A stretch of DNA of 64,000 nt from Erinaceus europaeus. Lineage: Eukaryota; Chordata; Mammalia; Eulipotyphla; Erinaceidae. Positions 45,709-57,654 of the stretch are shown here, piece by piece. Numbering within the stretch: position 1 is the first letter of the stretch; the number at the start of each line of letters is the position of its first letter. The position numbers were made by a program, and so were the translations under genes. The notes under the pieces were generated by a model that was given only the letters and a program-made list of their open reading frames with translations, was not told the DNA's origin and did not search any database. Location: NCBI RefSeq assembly GCF_950295315.1, contig NC_080165.1, positions 4,163,734 to 4,227,733 of the forward strand. The letters run 5' to 3'.

Positions 45709-46500
45709 CTGTCATGCTGAATCTTCAGGTCAATTTGTATGGGCGGAAAAAAATAAATCCATGGGACCTCCTCTATATCCAGATTTTGGGCCTTTGTTAG
45801 GAAGTGAACCACCCGATATGGAATTAGAGAATCCTATGAAAGTAAAGGTCTCACCCGAGCAATGAGGCTGAAGGGTTGACATTCAACGCCTGACGTCTCT
45901 GGACACATTTTGAAGTGAAGCATGCCCAGGTGGTAATGGTTGCATTGATTAGGTTGGGATCAGCAGATGCCATATAATTTGGTATGAATTGAGAGAAGCA
46001 TGCAGGAAAGTCAGCCCCACCCTAGAGGTTCCAGGACTGGGGAAAATATAGGCTCTATAGAGGAAGCAGGAGGTCCAGCATGCTGTCTTAGGGTTTAAGA
46101 AGGCAAGAGATAGTTATTGCTAAAATCACATTATTTGGCAATTGGGTTAACTTTGAAAATCCCATTGTTAGGATTTGCTGTATCATACACAACATCACCA
46201 TAATTTATGTCCTTTAACATTTTTTGTGTATAGCTGTGTCTTATAGAGTAATGCCACCTGTTGCTTCTGTTCTCCCTGGTCTAAACTTTTAAGAGAGTCA
46301 AATTTTAAAGACTCAGCCTATGGTCTGTGCATTAAAAAGTTTGAGACACTTAGACATTCAATCAACTTAATTAATTAAATATTGATTCATATGACTGCAA
46401 GTTAATAGGAGTGTACATAGACACCATTCCCACCACAAAAAGACTGTGTCGTGTCCAATCCCATCCCCCCATCCCTTGTGAAGCTGAACACCCACCCTCA
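45709..46500 (-). mobile_element. Older L1 3'UTR copy
   Basis: Collinear with 7895-8560 of the full-length L1 3'UTR: AAAGGTCTCACCCGAG, AGGCTGAAGGGTTG, AATTTGGTATG, CTATTAAAAAG-type and GGAGTGTACATA...CACCATTCCCA blocks. It is diverged and truncated. Confidence 0.8.
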
Positions 46501-46620
46501 CCCAGGTTCAATCCCCAGCACCACCATAACCACAGTTGACCAGAGTTCTGGTCTTCTGGTCTGTATCTCTGTATTTCTTTCACTAATGTAAGTAAGTAAA
46601 ATATAAAAAAAATAGTAAAC
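46500..46620. mobile_element. SINE type D-like fragment
   Basis: GGTTCAATCCCCAGCACCA and GTCTGTATCTCTGTATTTC followed by TAAGTAAGTAAAATA and an A-run resemble the second half of the type D SINE at 51843. Confidence 0.55.
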
Positions 46621-46794
46621 ATAACTAATAAATCAGAAGCCCAGACAAAATCAAATAACACATTTAGTACCTCACATGTGTACACATTTCTTACTCTTTC
46701 TACCATTGTCCCTAGTACTAAGAAGCACATTGAATTTCTGAGATATATTTTACACCAATTTATCATGGAATGATAAGTAATTTGCATAAATAAG

Positions 46795-46975
46795 CAGTGA
46801 CACCTGGTTGAGAGTACCTGTCACCAGGCATAAAGACCCATGAGCAAGCCTCTGGTCCCCACCTGAAGTGAAGCATTGCTGCAGGTGTCTCCTTCTCTAT
46901 CTGTCTACCTCCTTCTCCCTTCTTGATCTCTCACCATCTCTATCCAATAAACAAGTAAATAAACATTTAAAAAAT
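46795..46975 (+). mobile_element. SINE type B, diverged
   Basis: CACCTGGTTGAGAGTACC head, GTCCCCACCTGAAGTGAAGC and TCTATCCAATAAACAAGT tail. Confidence 0.8.
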
Positions 46976-47214
46976 AAATATAATTTGCATGTAGATTATA
47001 TCTTGCAGTTTCTTCCTATAAGAACAGGGATTATGTTATGGAGCATTTGATTACATTATATTATTCCTTTCACCATGGAACAAGTCATGGAAATCACTCT
47101 ACTGGACCCAACCCATTTTCATAACTACGTCTGTCAGATACTACTAGCTGTTTTCCTTGCCTAGTCATTTCTCATAGCAGTACTTCAAATAACTAAAACG
47201 GCAGAATTATCTTT

Positions 47215-47405
47215 AATTAATTAATTTGTGTAGGATAGAAACAGAGAGAATTGAGAGGGGAGGGGGAGACAGAGAGGAAGAGAGAGAAACATCTACAATA
47301 CTGTTTCTCTGCTTGTGACACTTCCCTCTGCGGTGGGGACTTGAAGCTTGAACCTGGGTTCTCACCCTTGCACTGTGTACTCAGGCAACTGAGATCAGCC
47401 CCCAC
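47215..47405 (-). mobile_element. SINE type B
   Basis: T/A-rich start, GAGAGAGAAACATCTACAA, a GCTTGAACCTGGG B-box region and GATCAGCCCCC end, read on the minus strand. Confidence 0.8.
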
Positions 47406-48520
47406 TACACAATTTTTAGATGACTAATAAGTCACAAATAGTAGTTGCTTAATGATCCCAGGGTCAATTATTTCTATGTTAATGATTCATTTTCATAAAC
47501 AACACCTTTTTAAAGTTCTTTGTTGATAGATTATTACACAAGTTTATTTTTAAATAGATTAAGAGAAACATAATGACTGATAAAAATACTAACTACACTT
47601 TTTTTTAAAGAATCTTAATACATTTTGCTAGACTGTTTTGCTGTGCATATTGTAGAATACTCATTGAAGTCACTTAGCATTGCCATTTCCATGTGTTTCT
47701 GTCATGTATGTTTTGCTTACATGTGTGTGTGAAAATTTTACCCTGTACTGTTTTTAATTATTTCATTGAAACACATCATTACTTTTTTTTCAATAAAATG
47801 CCTACTTTTGTTATCTCTATAAGCCAATTTTATACATACCAATTTCAGTTTTTACATTTCTTCTAGGTTTATGATACTGTCCCAGCATATTTAGAAAAAT
47901 ACTAAAGTTGAATATTTTCTATTTTCTAAAACACATTTAGAAATATAAACCTCCTTCCATATTTTACAGAGCTTCATAAAACTTCACCCACCATGCTGCT
48001 ATTCAATTATAATTAGTTTATAGTAGTTTATAAAATACTTTTCTCATTCACAATAACATTCACTTTTATGTTCTAGATCTATAAGTTTATGAACATCTGT
48101 TTATTATCGAATGACTCATGTTATATTATACTCATGAAATGTTCTTTGTGTGGAATTGATATTTTACATTTTGATCAAATATTCTTTGCTGCCTGGCAAT
48201 GACTTGTAAATGTCTCTTTGAAAGCCGTGTAGAAAGGGATTTGAAGCTAACAGAACTGGCTGGGTTGAACAACTGACAGCCGTGTGCTCTTACCCACAAC
48301 CCCTTCCTGGGCTGCAGGACTACACGGTGAGTTATTCTGCACCCTCCTCTCACCCCATAGTGCTCAGTGAGTGGTCATCAAAGTGTCTTTTCTGTCAGCA
48401 GAGAGAGAGATACTTAACTCCTAGGCTGGACCTCATGGGTCAAGGACAGTTGAGGTAGGTCACGTGGGAGACACTTCCTTTGCCGCCTCATAATCCAACT
48501 ACAGGGGAAACTTTGATGCT
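47406..48520. other. Unique AT-rich DNA
   Basis: No repeat or gene recognised over ~1.1 kb. Confidence 0.45.
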
Positions 48521-48521
48521 G

Positions 48522-48524
<3 letters not shown>

Positions 48525-48560
<36 letters not shown>
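48525..48560. repeat. (CT)n microsatellite
   Basis: About 17 CT dinucleotides. Confidence 0.95.
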
Positions 48561-48564
<4 letters not shown>

Positions 48565-48583
48565 CTCTCTGCCTCTCTCTTAC

Positions 48584-49565
48584 TGCTGGGAAAAATTCTT
48601 TTGGTAGTGGTGAAACCTGCAGCAACCACAAGCAAAAATATGTTTCGTCATGCCAGGCCAGTGATGCTAGAGAGATGAAGAAGGAACCGAGCTGGTGGTG
48701 GAAAGGTGGTTAAAAATATTTATTCAGGGAGTAGTGCAGTAGCACAGAAGATTAAGTACAAGTGGCACAAAGCACAAGGACCAGCATAAGGATCCCAGTT
48801 CCAGCCCACTGATTCCCCACCTGCAGGGGAGTGGCTGCACAGGCTGTGAAGCAGGTCTTCAGGTGTCTGTCTTTCTCTCCCCCTATCTGTCTCTCCTCTC
48901 TCCATTTCTCTCTTTCCTATCCAACAATGATGACAATAAAATAGCAAAAAAGGTAAATAAATAAAATAAAAAATAAATAAAATTTAAAAAATATTAAAAA
49001 AAAAATCTTTATTCATCCCAGCGCCAAAGCTCTTAAAGGGCAGAAAACAGATGTGGCAAGTTGGAAGATAAAGTGGCTGGACAATACCATACATGGTTAG
49101 GAAAGGGGCAGAGAAAGGTAAAAAGGGGCTGGGAAAGGTAGGAACTTCCTTAGCAACTGTTGCGAGGGGTTTAACTGGTAGGATTAGTAATACCCTGTAG
49201 GCAGGGAGGGTCTTGAGGGTAGAAAAAGAATCTATCAAATGAGCAGAATGGTTGGGGAAATATGGAGGAGACCTTAAGTCATTTGTTAGACAAAGCAGAA
49301 CATTGATATGTAGATAATAAGAGAGCAGGCCATGTATCAAGGAATGCACGGTGAGTCAGGGGAGCCAGTTTAATGTTTTAAGGAATGTCGAGCCCCTGGA
49401 GGCAGAAAACTGCAGGGTCTCTGGAGACAGGGAGTAACTGACAGGGAGACAGAAAACTGAGGTCCGTTCTTCTCCCAAGCTCAGCCTCAGAAAGAGAGTC
49501 TGACAGGAAGATTCCTTTCCTCAGTTTCCCATTTTTCAATGGGAAAAAAAACCTCATCACACTCA
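48584..49565 (-). mobile_element. Candidate solo LTR (minus strand), split by a SINE
   Basis: Read on the minus strand, a block from about TGTGATGAGG (near 49560) to TTTTTCCCAGCA (48584) has LTR-like ends and an AATAAA-type signal in TGAATAAATATTTT just before a ~130-base end. A SINE lies at 48727-48999. No clear TSD was found, so this is weaker than the other LTR calls. Confidence 0.5.
48727..48999 (+). mobile_element. SINE type A
   Basis: Head GGGAGTAGTGCAGTAGCAC, standard body, long A/T-rich end. TTTATTCA occurs before (48719-48726) and again after (near 49008) as part of the TSD. Confidence 0.9.
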
Positions 49566-49569
49566 ACCT

Positions 49570-50210
49570 GGTTCTCATAGTATTCTCAGCAGTGTCATTC
49601 AAACTTTTTCAGATTTGTAATTACTATATCATATTGATCATCTTTCAGTATTTAAAATAAACTTCAAGACCAGCTTGTTTTTTTCATTTTTTAAAATTAA
49701 AGCAGCCTTTTTCTGCCAGGATAAAAACTATCTATAGGTAGATATTGTCATTATGGGAAAAATCGGGAAGACCAAATTTTTGTTTATATTCTAGTTCATC
49801 TTTTTTTTTTGGCAGAACTCTACTCCTATAATGTCATCAAATATCATCTTCTCTGTTGTCCACAACTTACTAGAACCATCAACAATGTATTAGACCTCAA
49901 TTCAAAAATTGACATCTGAGACTCTTGCAAGAGAATGGTTTTCTGTTGGAAAACTTTATCAATATCAGGAAGAACAATATGTATTTCAATATAAAAACTA
50001 GAAAGTCCTTCTTTGATCCAGCAAGACAACTCACCTGGCTAGGTGCTGGCTTTGTAACACCTACTACCCTAGCGCCATGGGAATAGCTTCTGCAGTGTGG
50101 TGGTGTTCTGATTCTCATTCTGTATCAAAATGTTGGTTCAGAGAGATGAAGTCTCTGCAAAGACAAAACAAAACAAAAAAAGTATCCTGGTGTAAGAAAG
50201 AATACATATA
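49570..50210. other. Unique DNA
   Basis: Nothing recognised. Confidence 0.4.
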
Positions 50211-50213
50211 CAT

Positions 50214-50247
50214 ACACATATATATATATATATATATACATATATAC

Positions 50248-50290
<43 letters not shown>
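50214..50290. repeat. (TA)n-(TG)n compound microsatellite
   Basis: TATATA/CATATA runs turn into about 17 TG dinucleotides. Confidence 0.95.
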
Positions 50291-50291
<1 letters not shown>

Positions 50292-50409
50292 CATATAATA
50301 TAACAATGTTTTAATATTGTAGTTTGTAAGTCCAAGGCCTATGTTTTGCTTATTCCATATACTTATCATAAAATAAGAATTTTGACTTAGTCTCTTTAGG
50401 TCATTTTAG

Positions 50410-50535
50410 GTTTTTTTTTTTTTTTTAAACAGGACACTGCTCAGCTTTGGTTGAAGATGATGCAGGGGATTCAACCTGGGAATCTGGAGCCTCAGGTATG
50501 AGAGTCTCTGCATAACTATTATGCTATCTACCCCT
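50410..50535 (-). mobile_element. SINE type C
   Basis: T-run, ACACTGCTCAGCTTTGGTT, CTCAGGTATGAGAGTCTC, ACTATTATGCTATCTACCCC. Confidence 0.8.
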
Positions 50536-50592
50536 GACCTTGACTTACTTTATTTAACTCTCAAGTCAACAACATATTAATTTTTTCAGTCT

Positions 50593-50978
50593 TGTTGTTA
50601 TGCTTCTAATTCTGCTTCTAAAACCCCTTCTGTTTCATTGGTTTAATCCCCCCTGCTTAACACTGTATTCTATTTACATAACCCCTGTTAACTAAGCACC
50701 ACCCTGCCTGCAGGGCATTGGTTTAATCCCCACTGGTTCACGATGTCTTTTTGCTCCCCCCCCCTCTCATAGTACACCCTGATTTACACCAGTCTCTTTT
50801 CGCTCCACCCTCTCTATGTCACATCCTGTTTCCACCCTATTTGGCGAGCATATATAAAGACAGGATTGTGATTAGAGATATATTAGATTCCACATGAACG
50901 AAGACTGAACTGCGTACTACTCAGCCATGAGTCTCTGGTCATCTCTCTCTCTCTCCCACCCGCAAAGCTAGCCCAGCA
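50593..50978 (+). mobile_element. Solo LTR, family B
   Basis: A 386-bp LTR from TGTTGTTATGC to AGCTAGCCCAGCA with a perfect TSD CAGTCT (50587-50592, 50979-50984). TATATAAAGACAGG near 50850, family-B ACCCCTTCTGTTTCATT and CCATGAGTCTCTGG are present. Confidence 0.92.
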
Positions 50979-50984
50979 CAGTCT

Positions 50985-51840
50985 GGTTATGAACTATTTC
51001 TCAAAGAGGAGCACATGTAAAACCCGGATTTGTGCTAAGAGCAAAATGATTTCTTTTGCAATGAGGCTTTTGCTGATGGTTTTTGAGGGACTAAAACACT
51101 CAATGTTTATCATTCTTTGTATCCTAACCTTGTAGAAAAGTGAGCAGAACTGAATCTTAATCAGAAGTGTCCCCCTGTGTGGCGACATCCTGTGATAGCC
51201 TATAACTTTGTCTAAGTCTTATGATTGCTTTTACCAGGGAAGGGTGTCCTAGTTATCTTGACTGTGTGTGGGGTAGCCCATGTATTTAAGCCTCTTCACT
51301 TAGGCAAGATAATTTTAGGATGACTCCTAGTTTTTTTCAATCTTTACCAATTATTGGATATTTTTTTAAAAATTTAAATTAAAGGAACACATTTTTCAAA
51401 CTCTCACTTGTTGATAATTTTAAGTCTTCTTTCTATCCTTGAATTGTTAAAAGTAAACCAAAACTACTTGTAATGTTGATAAAATATAAATTGCCCCAAT
51501 GACTGATTTTTACTCTGGGCTCTTTATTGCTAAGCCTCTAGAATATAGGAAGACATTGTTGAATAAATGAAGGTGGAAATAAGGGGGTTAGGCCTACCCT
51601 TGCCTGGGTTGCACCTGTCTCATCATGAATGAAGCCCAGCTGCTAGTTCAGGCACATGGTCCTGTTGGACATCTAGTGCTGTACTTAGTGTCTTTGTCTC
51701 TGTGAGTTATCTGAATGAAAAACTGGTTTAGGACGGTGAGATGCTAAGTCTTATAATAATGAAAACAAAATCTATCTCTTCATTCTTTTAGCACTAGATA
51801 GCTGACTTCAGTAGCCAAAACTGATTTAAATTTTCAGTCT
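50985..51840. other. Unique DNA
   Basis: About 850 bases; nothing recognised. Confidence 0.45.
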
Positions 51841-51842
51841 TA

Positions 51843-51995
51843 AGTGGTCCAGGAGGTGGCAAAATGGATAAAGCATTGGACTCTGGAGCATGAGGTCTTG
51901 AGTTCAGCCCTTGGCAGCATACATACCAGAGGGATGTCTGGTTCTTTCCATCTTTCTATCCTTAATTGATCTCTCTTTGATAAATTTTTTTTTAA
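51843..51995 (+). mobile_element. SINE type D (tRNA-derived)
   Basis: GTGGTCCAGGAGGTGGC head, TGGATAAAGCATTGGACTCT, GAGTTCAGCCCTTGGCAGC B-box-like region and an A-rich end. Confidence 0.82.
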
Positions 51996-52140
51996 AAAGA
52001 AAATCAGCCTTACACTATTGTAGAAACATGTGGCTTCCATGCTTTAGAATACTACAGTAGCCCTGATCTAGAATAACTTTTTGCCTTAGAAGTTTGCATC
52101 CCAGATTCCAGGACATTTATTCTTAATTTCTTTCCTTTCT

Positions 52141-52310
52141 TTTTTTTTTAAGTATTTTATTTAATTTATTTTTGAGAGAAATGCAGAGAGATAAAGAAAC
52201 AAAGAAGCACCAGGGCACTGCTCAGCTCTGGCTTATGGTGGTGCGGGGATTTAACCTGGGACTTGGGAGCCTCAGGCATGACAGTCTCTTTGCATAGCTA
52301 CCCAGCCTTA
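52141..52310 (-). mobile_element. SINE type C
   Basis: T-run, GAGAGAAATGCAGAGAGA, CTGCTCAGCTCTGGCTTATG, CTCAGGCATGACAGTCTC. The end is truncated near CTACCCAGCC. Confidence 0.82.
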
Positions 52311-52890
52311 CTCTAAGTTTCTAAGTGTTCACAGATCCAGTTTTACCAACCTATTCTCCTTCATGGAGGTAGCACTTTTTTTTCCTGTAATAATTTAGTG
52401 GTTTTTGTTTTTTGTTTTTTAGGAGGTAGCACTTTTTTTTTCTGTAATAACTTAGTGTCTTCTTTTTTTAAGACCTGGTTCACAATTATGTACCTGACCT
52501 TTATCTCTATTGACGTGTCTGAATCTAAACTAGACTTATTCAGAACTATCATGTGACTATGGTGTTTCTTAAGTCTTAAAAGAGACAAAATTAGAGACTG
52601 TCTGTTTCTTCTTGAAAACCAGTCAAGGTTATCTGAGAACCTGTTGTTTGCACAGCACTTCTCTAAGTTCAAGGAACTCACAAGAGTTGACCTGGTAGTG
52701 AAGGGCAGAGTGTGATTTAAGGCCTGAAAACATTAGCAAGGTAAGTCCAAGTGTGAGAAGACTGGTAAATGCTTTAATAAAGATAAAAGTAAGAATGATA
52801 TAGTATTCTTCTAACAGTCTCTAGAGAAGCAGGTAGGATAGAGATTTGACAAGAGCCCTAAAAGACGGTAAAAAATAAGACCATGAAAAA
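52311..52890. other. Unique DNA around the 58-bp duplication
   Basis: No gene recognised. Confidence 0.4.
52362..52460. repeat. 58-bp tandem duplication
   Basis: GGAGGTAGCACTTTTTTTT followed by CTGTAATAA-TTAGTG occurs at about 52364 and 52422, separated by a T/G-rich spacer. Confidence 0.75.
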
Positions 52891-52896
52891 TTTGAA

Positions 52897-53098
52897 AAGC
52901 AGGGCCAGGTGGTGGTGCACTTGGTTAAGCGCACACATTACAATGTTCAAGGACCAAGGTTCAAGCCCCTGGCCCCCACCTGAAGAGGGAAAGCTTCATA
53001 AGTGGTGAAGCAGGGCTGCAGGTGTCTCTCTGTCTCTCTCCATCTCTATCCCCCTTGCTTCTCAAATTATTTGTCTCTATCCAGTAATAGATAAAAAT
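52897..53098 (+). mobile_element. SINE type B
   Basis: GGGCCAGGTGGTGGTGCAC head, GGTTCAAGCCCCTGG B-box, GCAGGTGTCTCTCTGTCTC, TCTATCCAGTAATAGATAA end. Confidence 0.9.
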
Positions 53099-53104
53099 AT
53101 TTTT

Positions 53105-53392
53105 GAGGGAGTCGGGTGGTAGCACAGCGGGTTAAGCGCAGGTGGCGCTAAGCACGAGGACCAGTGTAAGGATCCTGGTTCGAGCCCCCGGCTCCCCACC
53201 TGCAGGGGAGTCTCTTCACAAGTGGTGAAGCAGGTCTGCAGGTGTCTATCTTTCTCTCCCCTTCTTTGTCTTCCCCTCCTCTCTCCATTTCTCTCTGTCC
53301 TATCCAACAACAATGAGATCAACAACAACTACAACAATAAAACAACAAGGGCAACAAAAGGGAATAAATAAATAAATATTTAAAAAAATATA
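53105..53392 (+). mobile_element. SINE type A
   Basis: Near-complete copy directly after the type B SINE: GGGAGTCGGGTGGTAGCACA, GGTTCGAGCCCCCGG, full body and A/T-rich end. TATTTTTGA occurs on both sides. Confidence 0.93.
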
Positions 53393-53399
53393 TATTTTT

Positions 53400-53842
53400 G
53401 AAAGATGACAAGATCTTTGAATACATGAAAGAACATGTAGTCATGAGAGTGAAATAAGTTGACTTTGTTTTTATTCCTGTACAAAAGAGGAGAAAAGTCT
53501 GTGTTCCTTTAACAAAAATACATAAGTAGATAGAAAAATAAATATATAAATGGGAATAGTGGAGAGAAATATGATTAGAGAAGCAAGCTGGAATCCAGTC
53601 ATGTGCAGCATTTCAGGTCATGGAAAAATGCTTCTGTGTAATCCCAGTTAAACTGAGAGCACTTTTGAAGAGGTTTAATCCACAAATGATATTATCTGAT
53701 TTATGCATTTAAAAGATGACTCTCGCTATAAAATGGTGTCTGGGTAATGATGGAGGGCAACAGAGCAAGGGTCAAAAAAGAATCAGGCCGGGAGATCAGT
53801 TAGGTTGATCCATTTCCTCCAGTAGTGACAGCGCTGTTATTC
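53400..53842. other. Unique DNA
   Basis: Nothing recognised. Confidence 0.4.
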
Positions 53843-53848
53843 AAGGGA

Positions 53849-54528
53849 TGTGGGGCTATGTGTAAGCTTGATAGAACTTAGAGAGAACTCCCCCAATCCT
53901 TGGATGGAGGTCTGAGAAGACACCCTCTTGTTAGTCTCTCTCAACAGAGATGAGCAAAGGGGAGAAACCATGTCTGACTAAGTTCTTCCCTTCTTGACCA
54001 TGAAGCCCACAGAAACCTCAGTACCTCTCTCCATTAACTGCAGGCCACATGGCGGCCTACTTTAAGATTCATTTACTGAAAGTTCACCTCACCTTCTGAT
54101 CACAGAGGAGAACACACCTTATCACACACGCCTAGCAGTACCCTTTGATGTCCTCAATTTGCATCAAACCTTGCTTATCTTCTCTCTATCTCGCCTTAAC
54201 TGGTTCAACCACATTTCTCCCCTCAAACGCCTTTGGGTAATTAAATGCCTGCATCAGGATACTAATTATCTTGACCTTTATGTATCTTATCAAATTCCTG
54301 TCATAACCAGCCCCCTACCATAGGGGCAAGCTGACCTTTAAGAAACCTGTAATTTCTGAGATATTTGAATGCCTTTGGTTTTCTATTTTAACTCATATCC
54401 ACCTGCCAATAAACGAGATTTGAGAACACATCATTTCTCCCCGGTGTCATCACTTCATTTCATCCCTTGAGTGAGTGAGAGCCAGTCGGTTGCCTTCCTG
54501 CTGGTGTCACCCTGCATGAAAGCCAACA
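53849..54528 (+). mobile_element. Solo LTR, third family (C)
   Basis: A 680-bp block from TGTGGGGCTATG to AAAGCCAACA with a perfect 6-bp TSD AAGGGA (53843-53848, 54529-54534). CCAATAAACGAG near 54408 is a polyadenylation-type signal ~115 bases before the end, giving the orientation. No match to families A or B was seen. Confidence 0.87.
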
Positions 54529-54633
54529 AAGGGAGGTGCACTTAGGTACTGACAAAACATGTATATGAATCAAAGATGAAAACAATGTACTCAAAAATAT
54601 CTTTGGAAGCAGGTTTTAAATTGTGTACAATAA

Positions 54634-54838
54634 GGGGCTGGGTGGTGGTGCACCTGGTTGAGCGCATGTATTATAATGCGCTAAGACACAGGGTTTGAGT
54701 CCCTGGTCCCCACCTGCAGGGTGAAAGCTTTGTGAAGCAGGGCTGCAGATGTCTCTCTCTCTCTCTCTCTCTCTCTCCCTCTCTATCACCCTCTTTCCTC
54801 TTGATTTCTGGCTGTCCTTATCCAATAAATAAAGATTT
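54634..54838 (+). mobile_element. SINE type B
   Basis: GGGGCTGGGTGGTGGTGCAC head, GGGTTTGAGTCCCTGG, a (CT)n run, TATCCAATAAATAAAG tail. The following L1 used this A-rich tail as its target. Confidence 0.92.
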
Positions 54839-55838
54839 TTTTATTTTTATTTTTTTATTTAAGAAAGGAGACATTAAAAAAACCATAGGATAAGAGGGGT
54901 ACAGTTCCACACAATTCCCACCACCCAATTTCTATATCCCATCTCCTCCCCTGATAGACTTCCCTTTCTCTTTCCCTCTGGGAGTATGGACCCAGGGTCA
55001 TTGTGGGTTGCAGAAGGTGGAAGGTCTGGTTTCTGTAATTGCTTCTCCACTGAACATGGGTGTTGACTGATGGATCCATACTCCCAGTCTGCCTCTTTCT
55101 TTCCCTAGTAGGTTGGGTCTCTGGGGAAGTGGAGCTCCAGTTCTTTGAAAAATTAAACAATATTGACAAAACCCTAGCCAGACTCACTAAACAAAAAAGG
55201 GAGAAAACTCAAATTAATAGAATTGTAAATGATAGAGGAGATATTGCAACTGACACCACAGAAATCCAGAAAATAATGTGAAACTTCTATGAAGAACTAT
55301 AAGCCATCAAGCTAGAATATCTGGAAGAATTCGTAGAAGCATATGCCCTTCCAAAACTGAACCAAGAAGAACTACAAAACCTAAATGCACCAATCACAGA
55401 CAAAGAAATTGGAACCCTTATTAAGAATTTCCCCAACAACAAAAGTCCTGGACCAGATGGCTCTACAAATGAATTCTACAAAACCTTCAGGAAACAGCTA
55501 ATACCCATACTTCTAAAGCTTTTCCACAAAATCAAAGAAACAGAAACACTCCCTTACACCTTCTATGATGCCAACATCACCCTGATATCAAAATCAGGCA
55601 GATACATAACAAAAAAGGAGAACTACAAACCAATAGCTCTGATGAACATAGATGCCAAAATATTAAACAAGATCTTGGCCAACCAGATACAGCAGCATAT
55701 CAAAAGATTGTTCATCATGACCATGTGGGATTTATCCCAGGAATGCAAGGCTGGTTCAACATAAGTAAGTTAATCAATGTCATTCACCACATCAATAAAA
55801 GCAAAACCAAAAACCACATGACTCAATAGATGCAGATA
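54839..55838. mobile_element. L1 insertion with 5' inversion
   Basis: 54839-55140 is the L1 3' end on the minus strand. At 55141 the sequence switches to plus-strand ORF2 of the same L1 (starting [18 protein letters not shown], like residues near 390 of the intact ORF2), which runs to about 55838. The bases ATAAATAAAGATTTTTTT occur on both sides as TSD. ORF2 here is broken by stops (for example TGA at 55279). Confidence 0.9.
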
Positions 55839-55859
55839 AATAAAGATTTTTTTTTATTT

Positions 55860-56340
55860 AAAAAGATGTGTATGATGGATCTTAATGTGAGAAACAGGAC
55901 TCTTAGACAGTGAAATTAAGGTAGATGAGTGCTAAAGTTACATTGTAGAACTATTAAGATAAGTTTTCAACAACTTGATGTCCATGTTTATATGAAAATA
56001 AAGATATTTCTATCTAGAGTTTATAAAACTTTGATATTTATTTCCTCTTGAATTCTTCTGTATTCTTTTTGTCTGCAAAAAATGAGAATCTTTTTTTCCC
56101 CTCTAGTGAAAGGAACAGAAGTGGACAGACAGCTTGTTGGGGATCCGATACAGGAAGGAGGAGAAGGAATAAAATTGGGGTTGGGATGGTTTGCAGGTAC
56201 TTATGGAAAGACGGAAACTTTACCTGCATGAGAACAACTCTATTGAAAATGATCATGTCTTCAATCATTTTTAAAAGAGCAATTTTAATTATTAGAGAAA
56301 ATTTAAATTGAAAATGGAAAGTGTTCAAAAATAAAAATTA
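55860..56340. other. Unique DNA
   Basis: No gene recognised; overlapping small frames on both strands lack support. Confidence 0.4.
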
Positions 56341-56342
56341 AG

Positions 56343-56548
56343 GGGTCTGGGTGGTGGCACACCTGGTTGAGTGCACATGTTACAATGAGCAAGGACCTGG
56401 ATTCCAGCCCCTCATCCCCACCTACAGGGGGAAGGCTTTGTGAATGGTAAAGCAGGAGTGCAGGTGTCTCTCTGTCTTTCTCCTTCTCTATCACCCCCTT
56501 CCCTCTCAATTTCTGGTTGTCTCTATCCAATAAATAAATAAGGGTGAT
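56343..56548 (+). mobile_element. SINE type B
   Basis: GGGTCTGGGTGGTGGCACAC head, CTCTATCCAATAAATAAATA tail; the B-box is changed (GGATTCCAGCCCC). Confidence 0.9.
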
Positions 56549-56861
56549 ATATTTTTTATAAAAGAATTAAAATCAACATGAGCATAAAAATAGAAGAAAA
56601 ATAATTTAACAAACTCAACTTACTACTAAAACTTTCAGTAAAGTAGAAATCAAGGGGAACCTTATATAATTAATAAAAATATTCACAATGAGAAATATGT
56701 ACTATCTTGAAACCCACAAATATTTTAGCAAATAAAAAATATTTAAAATAAAAATATAAACATGGCAGTTATGAGGGGGCATTGTGATATGGATTCTGGC
56801 CCTATCATCCTATAATCTTATAAATCCTTGGTAAATATATTTTATTTTAATTTAAAATTAA

Positions 56862-57610
56862 CTTTAAAGCAGAATAAATTGTTTAATAATCAGGAACCTA
56901 AAGGCAATAATACAGCAGATGAGATTTGAAGTCTTGATGTTGGAAGAAGCTAGGAAGTCTGTTTTGGGTATATTCCAAGGGGCCCATGACTTTACTAATT
57001 TTGCCTGAGCCTGACAGCTAACATGCAGATGGACTAAAGGTATTGTCTGGGGAGATGGTGTCATATTTGGGCAAAGGACTAGAAAGCTGGATCAGGGCAG
57101 AGAGTAGCTCCCAAATTTGGGAAAGCATATAAATACCACTAAATATAATACCCAACAATCTGATGCAGGGCCCGTGTCTACTCTTATTTAGCACAGGAGC
57201 ATTCTAGGCTCCACTCATTTCAGGACCTGTCTTCCTCTAATATTAAAGTACATTGACCCAGCAGCTCTTCAGAGAGTGGGGTAGTTTCTACCATTTGCTT
57301 AATCAAATACTCTCTACTTAAACCTAGATAGCCACCTCACCTACTTCCTATTTCACTCTAAGTCCTCAATCACTCTAAATCCTACCCAGTCAGATAAAGT
57401 AAGGACTACAAAGGCTGGATTAGGGCAAGAGACCAGCACACCTTAATTTTGGCCCTTTTGGTCACTACCAGGTCATCTCATTATCTGGGGCCCTAATCGG
57501 GGCATCTTCAGATTCCCACATAGACATGATGGGCTTAGACCATTAACAGATCCCTCTCTCCCCCCTCACAGGTCATCTCCATCAGGAACATCATAAACCC
57601 TCTTGTGGGC
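56862..57610. mobile_element. Old L1 3' region, apparently with 5' inversion
   Basis: 56862-57295 is the minus-strand counterpart of 20800-21300. From about 57297 the sequence instead matches 18841-19092 and then 20745-20765 on the plus strand. The order can be explained by inversion of the upstream segment at insertion. Confidence 0.65.
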
Positions 57611-57654
57611 CTCAATACAACTACAAAATAGTACTTATTTATGTACTTATTTAA

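Noticed and set aside
48584..49565. TSD search for the candidate LTR
   Set aside because: TCTTAC before the element has no matching hexamer after it, so I do not claim a TSD and keep the call weak.
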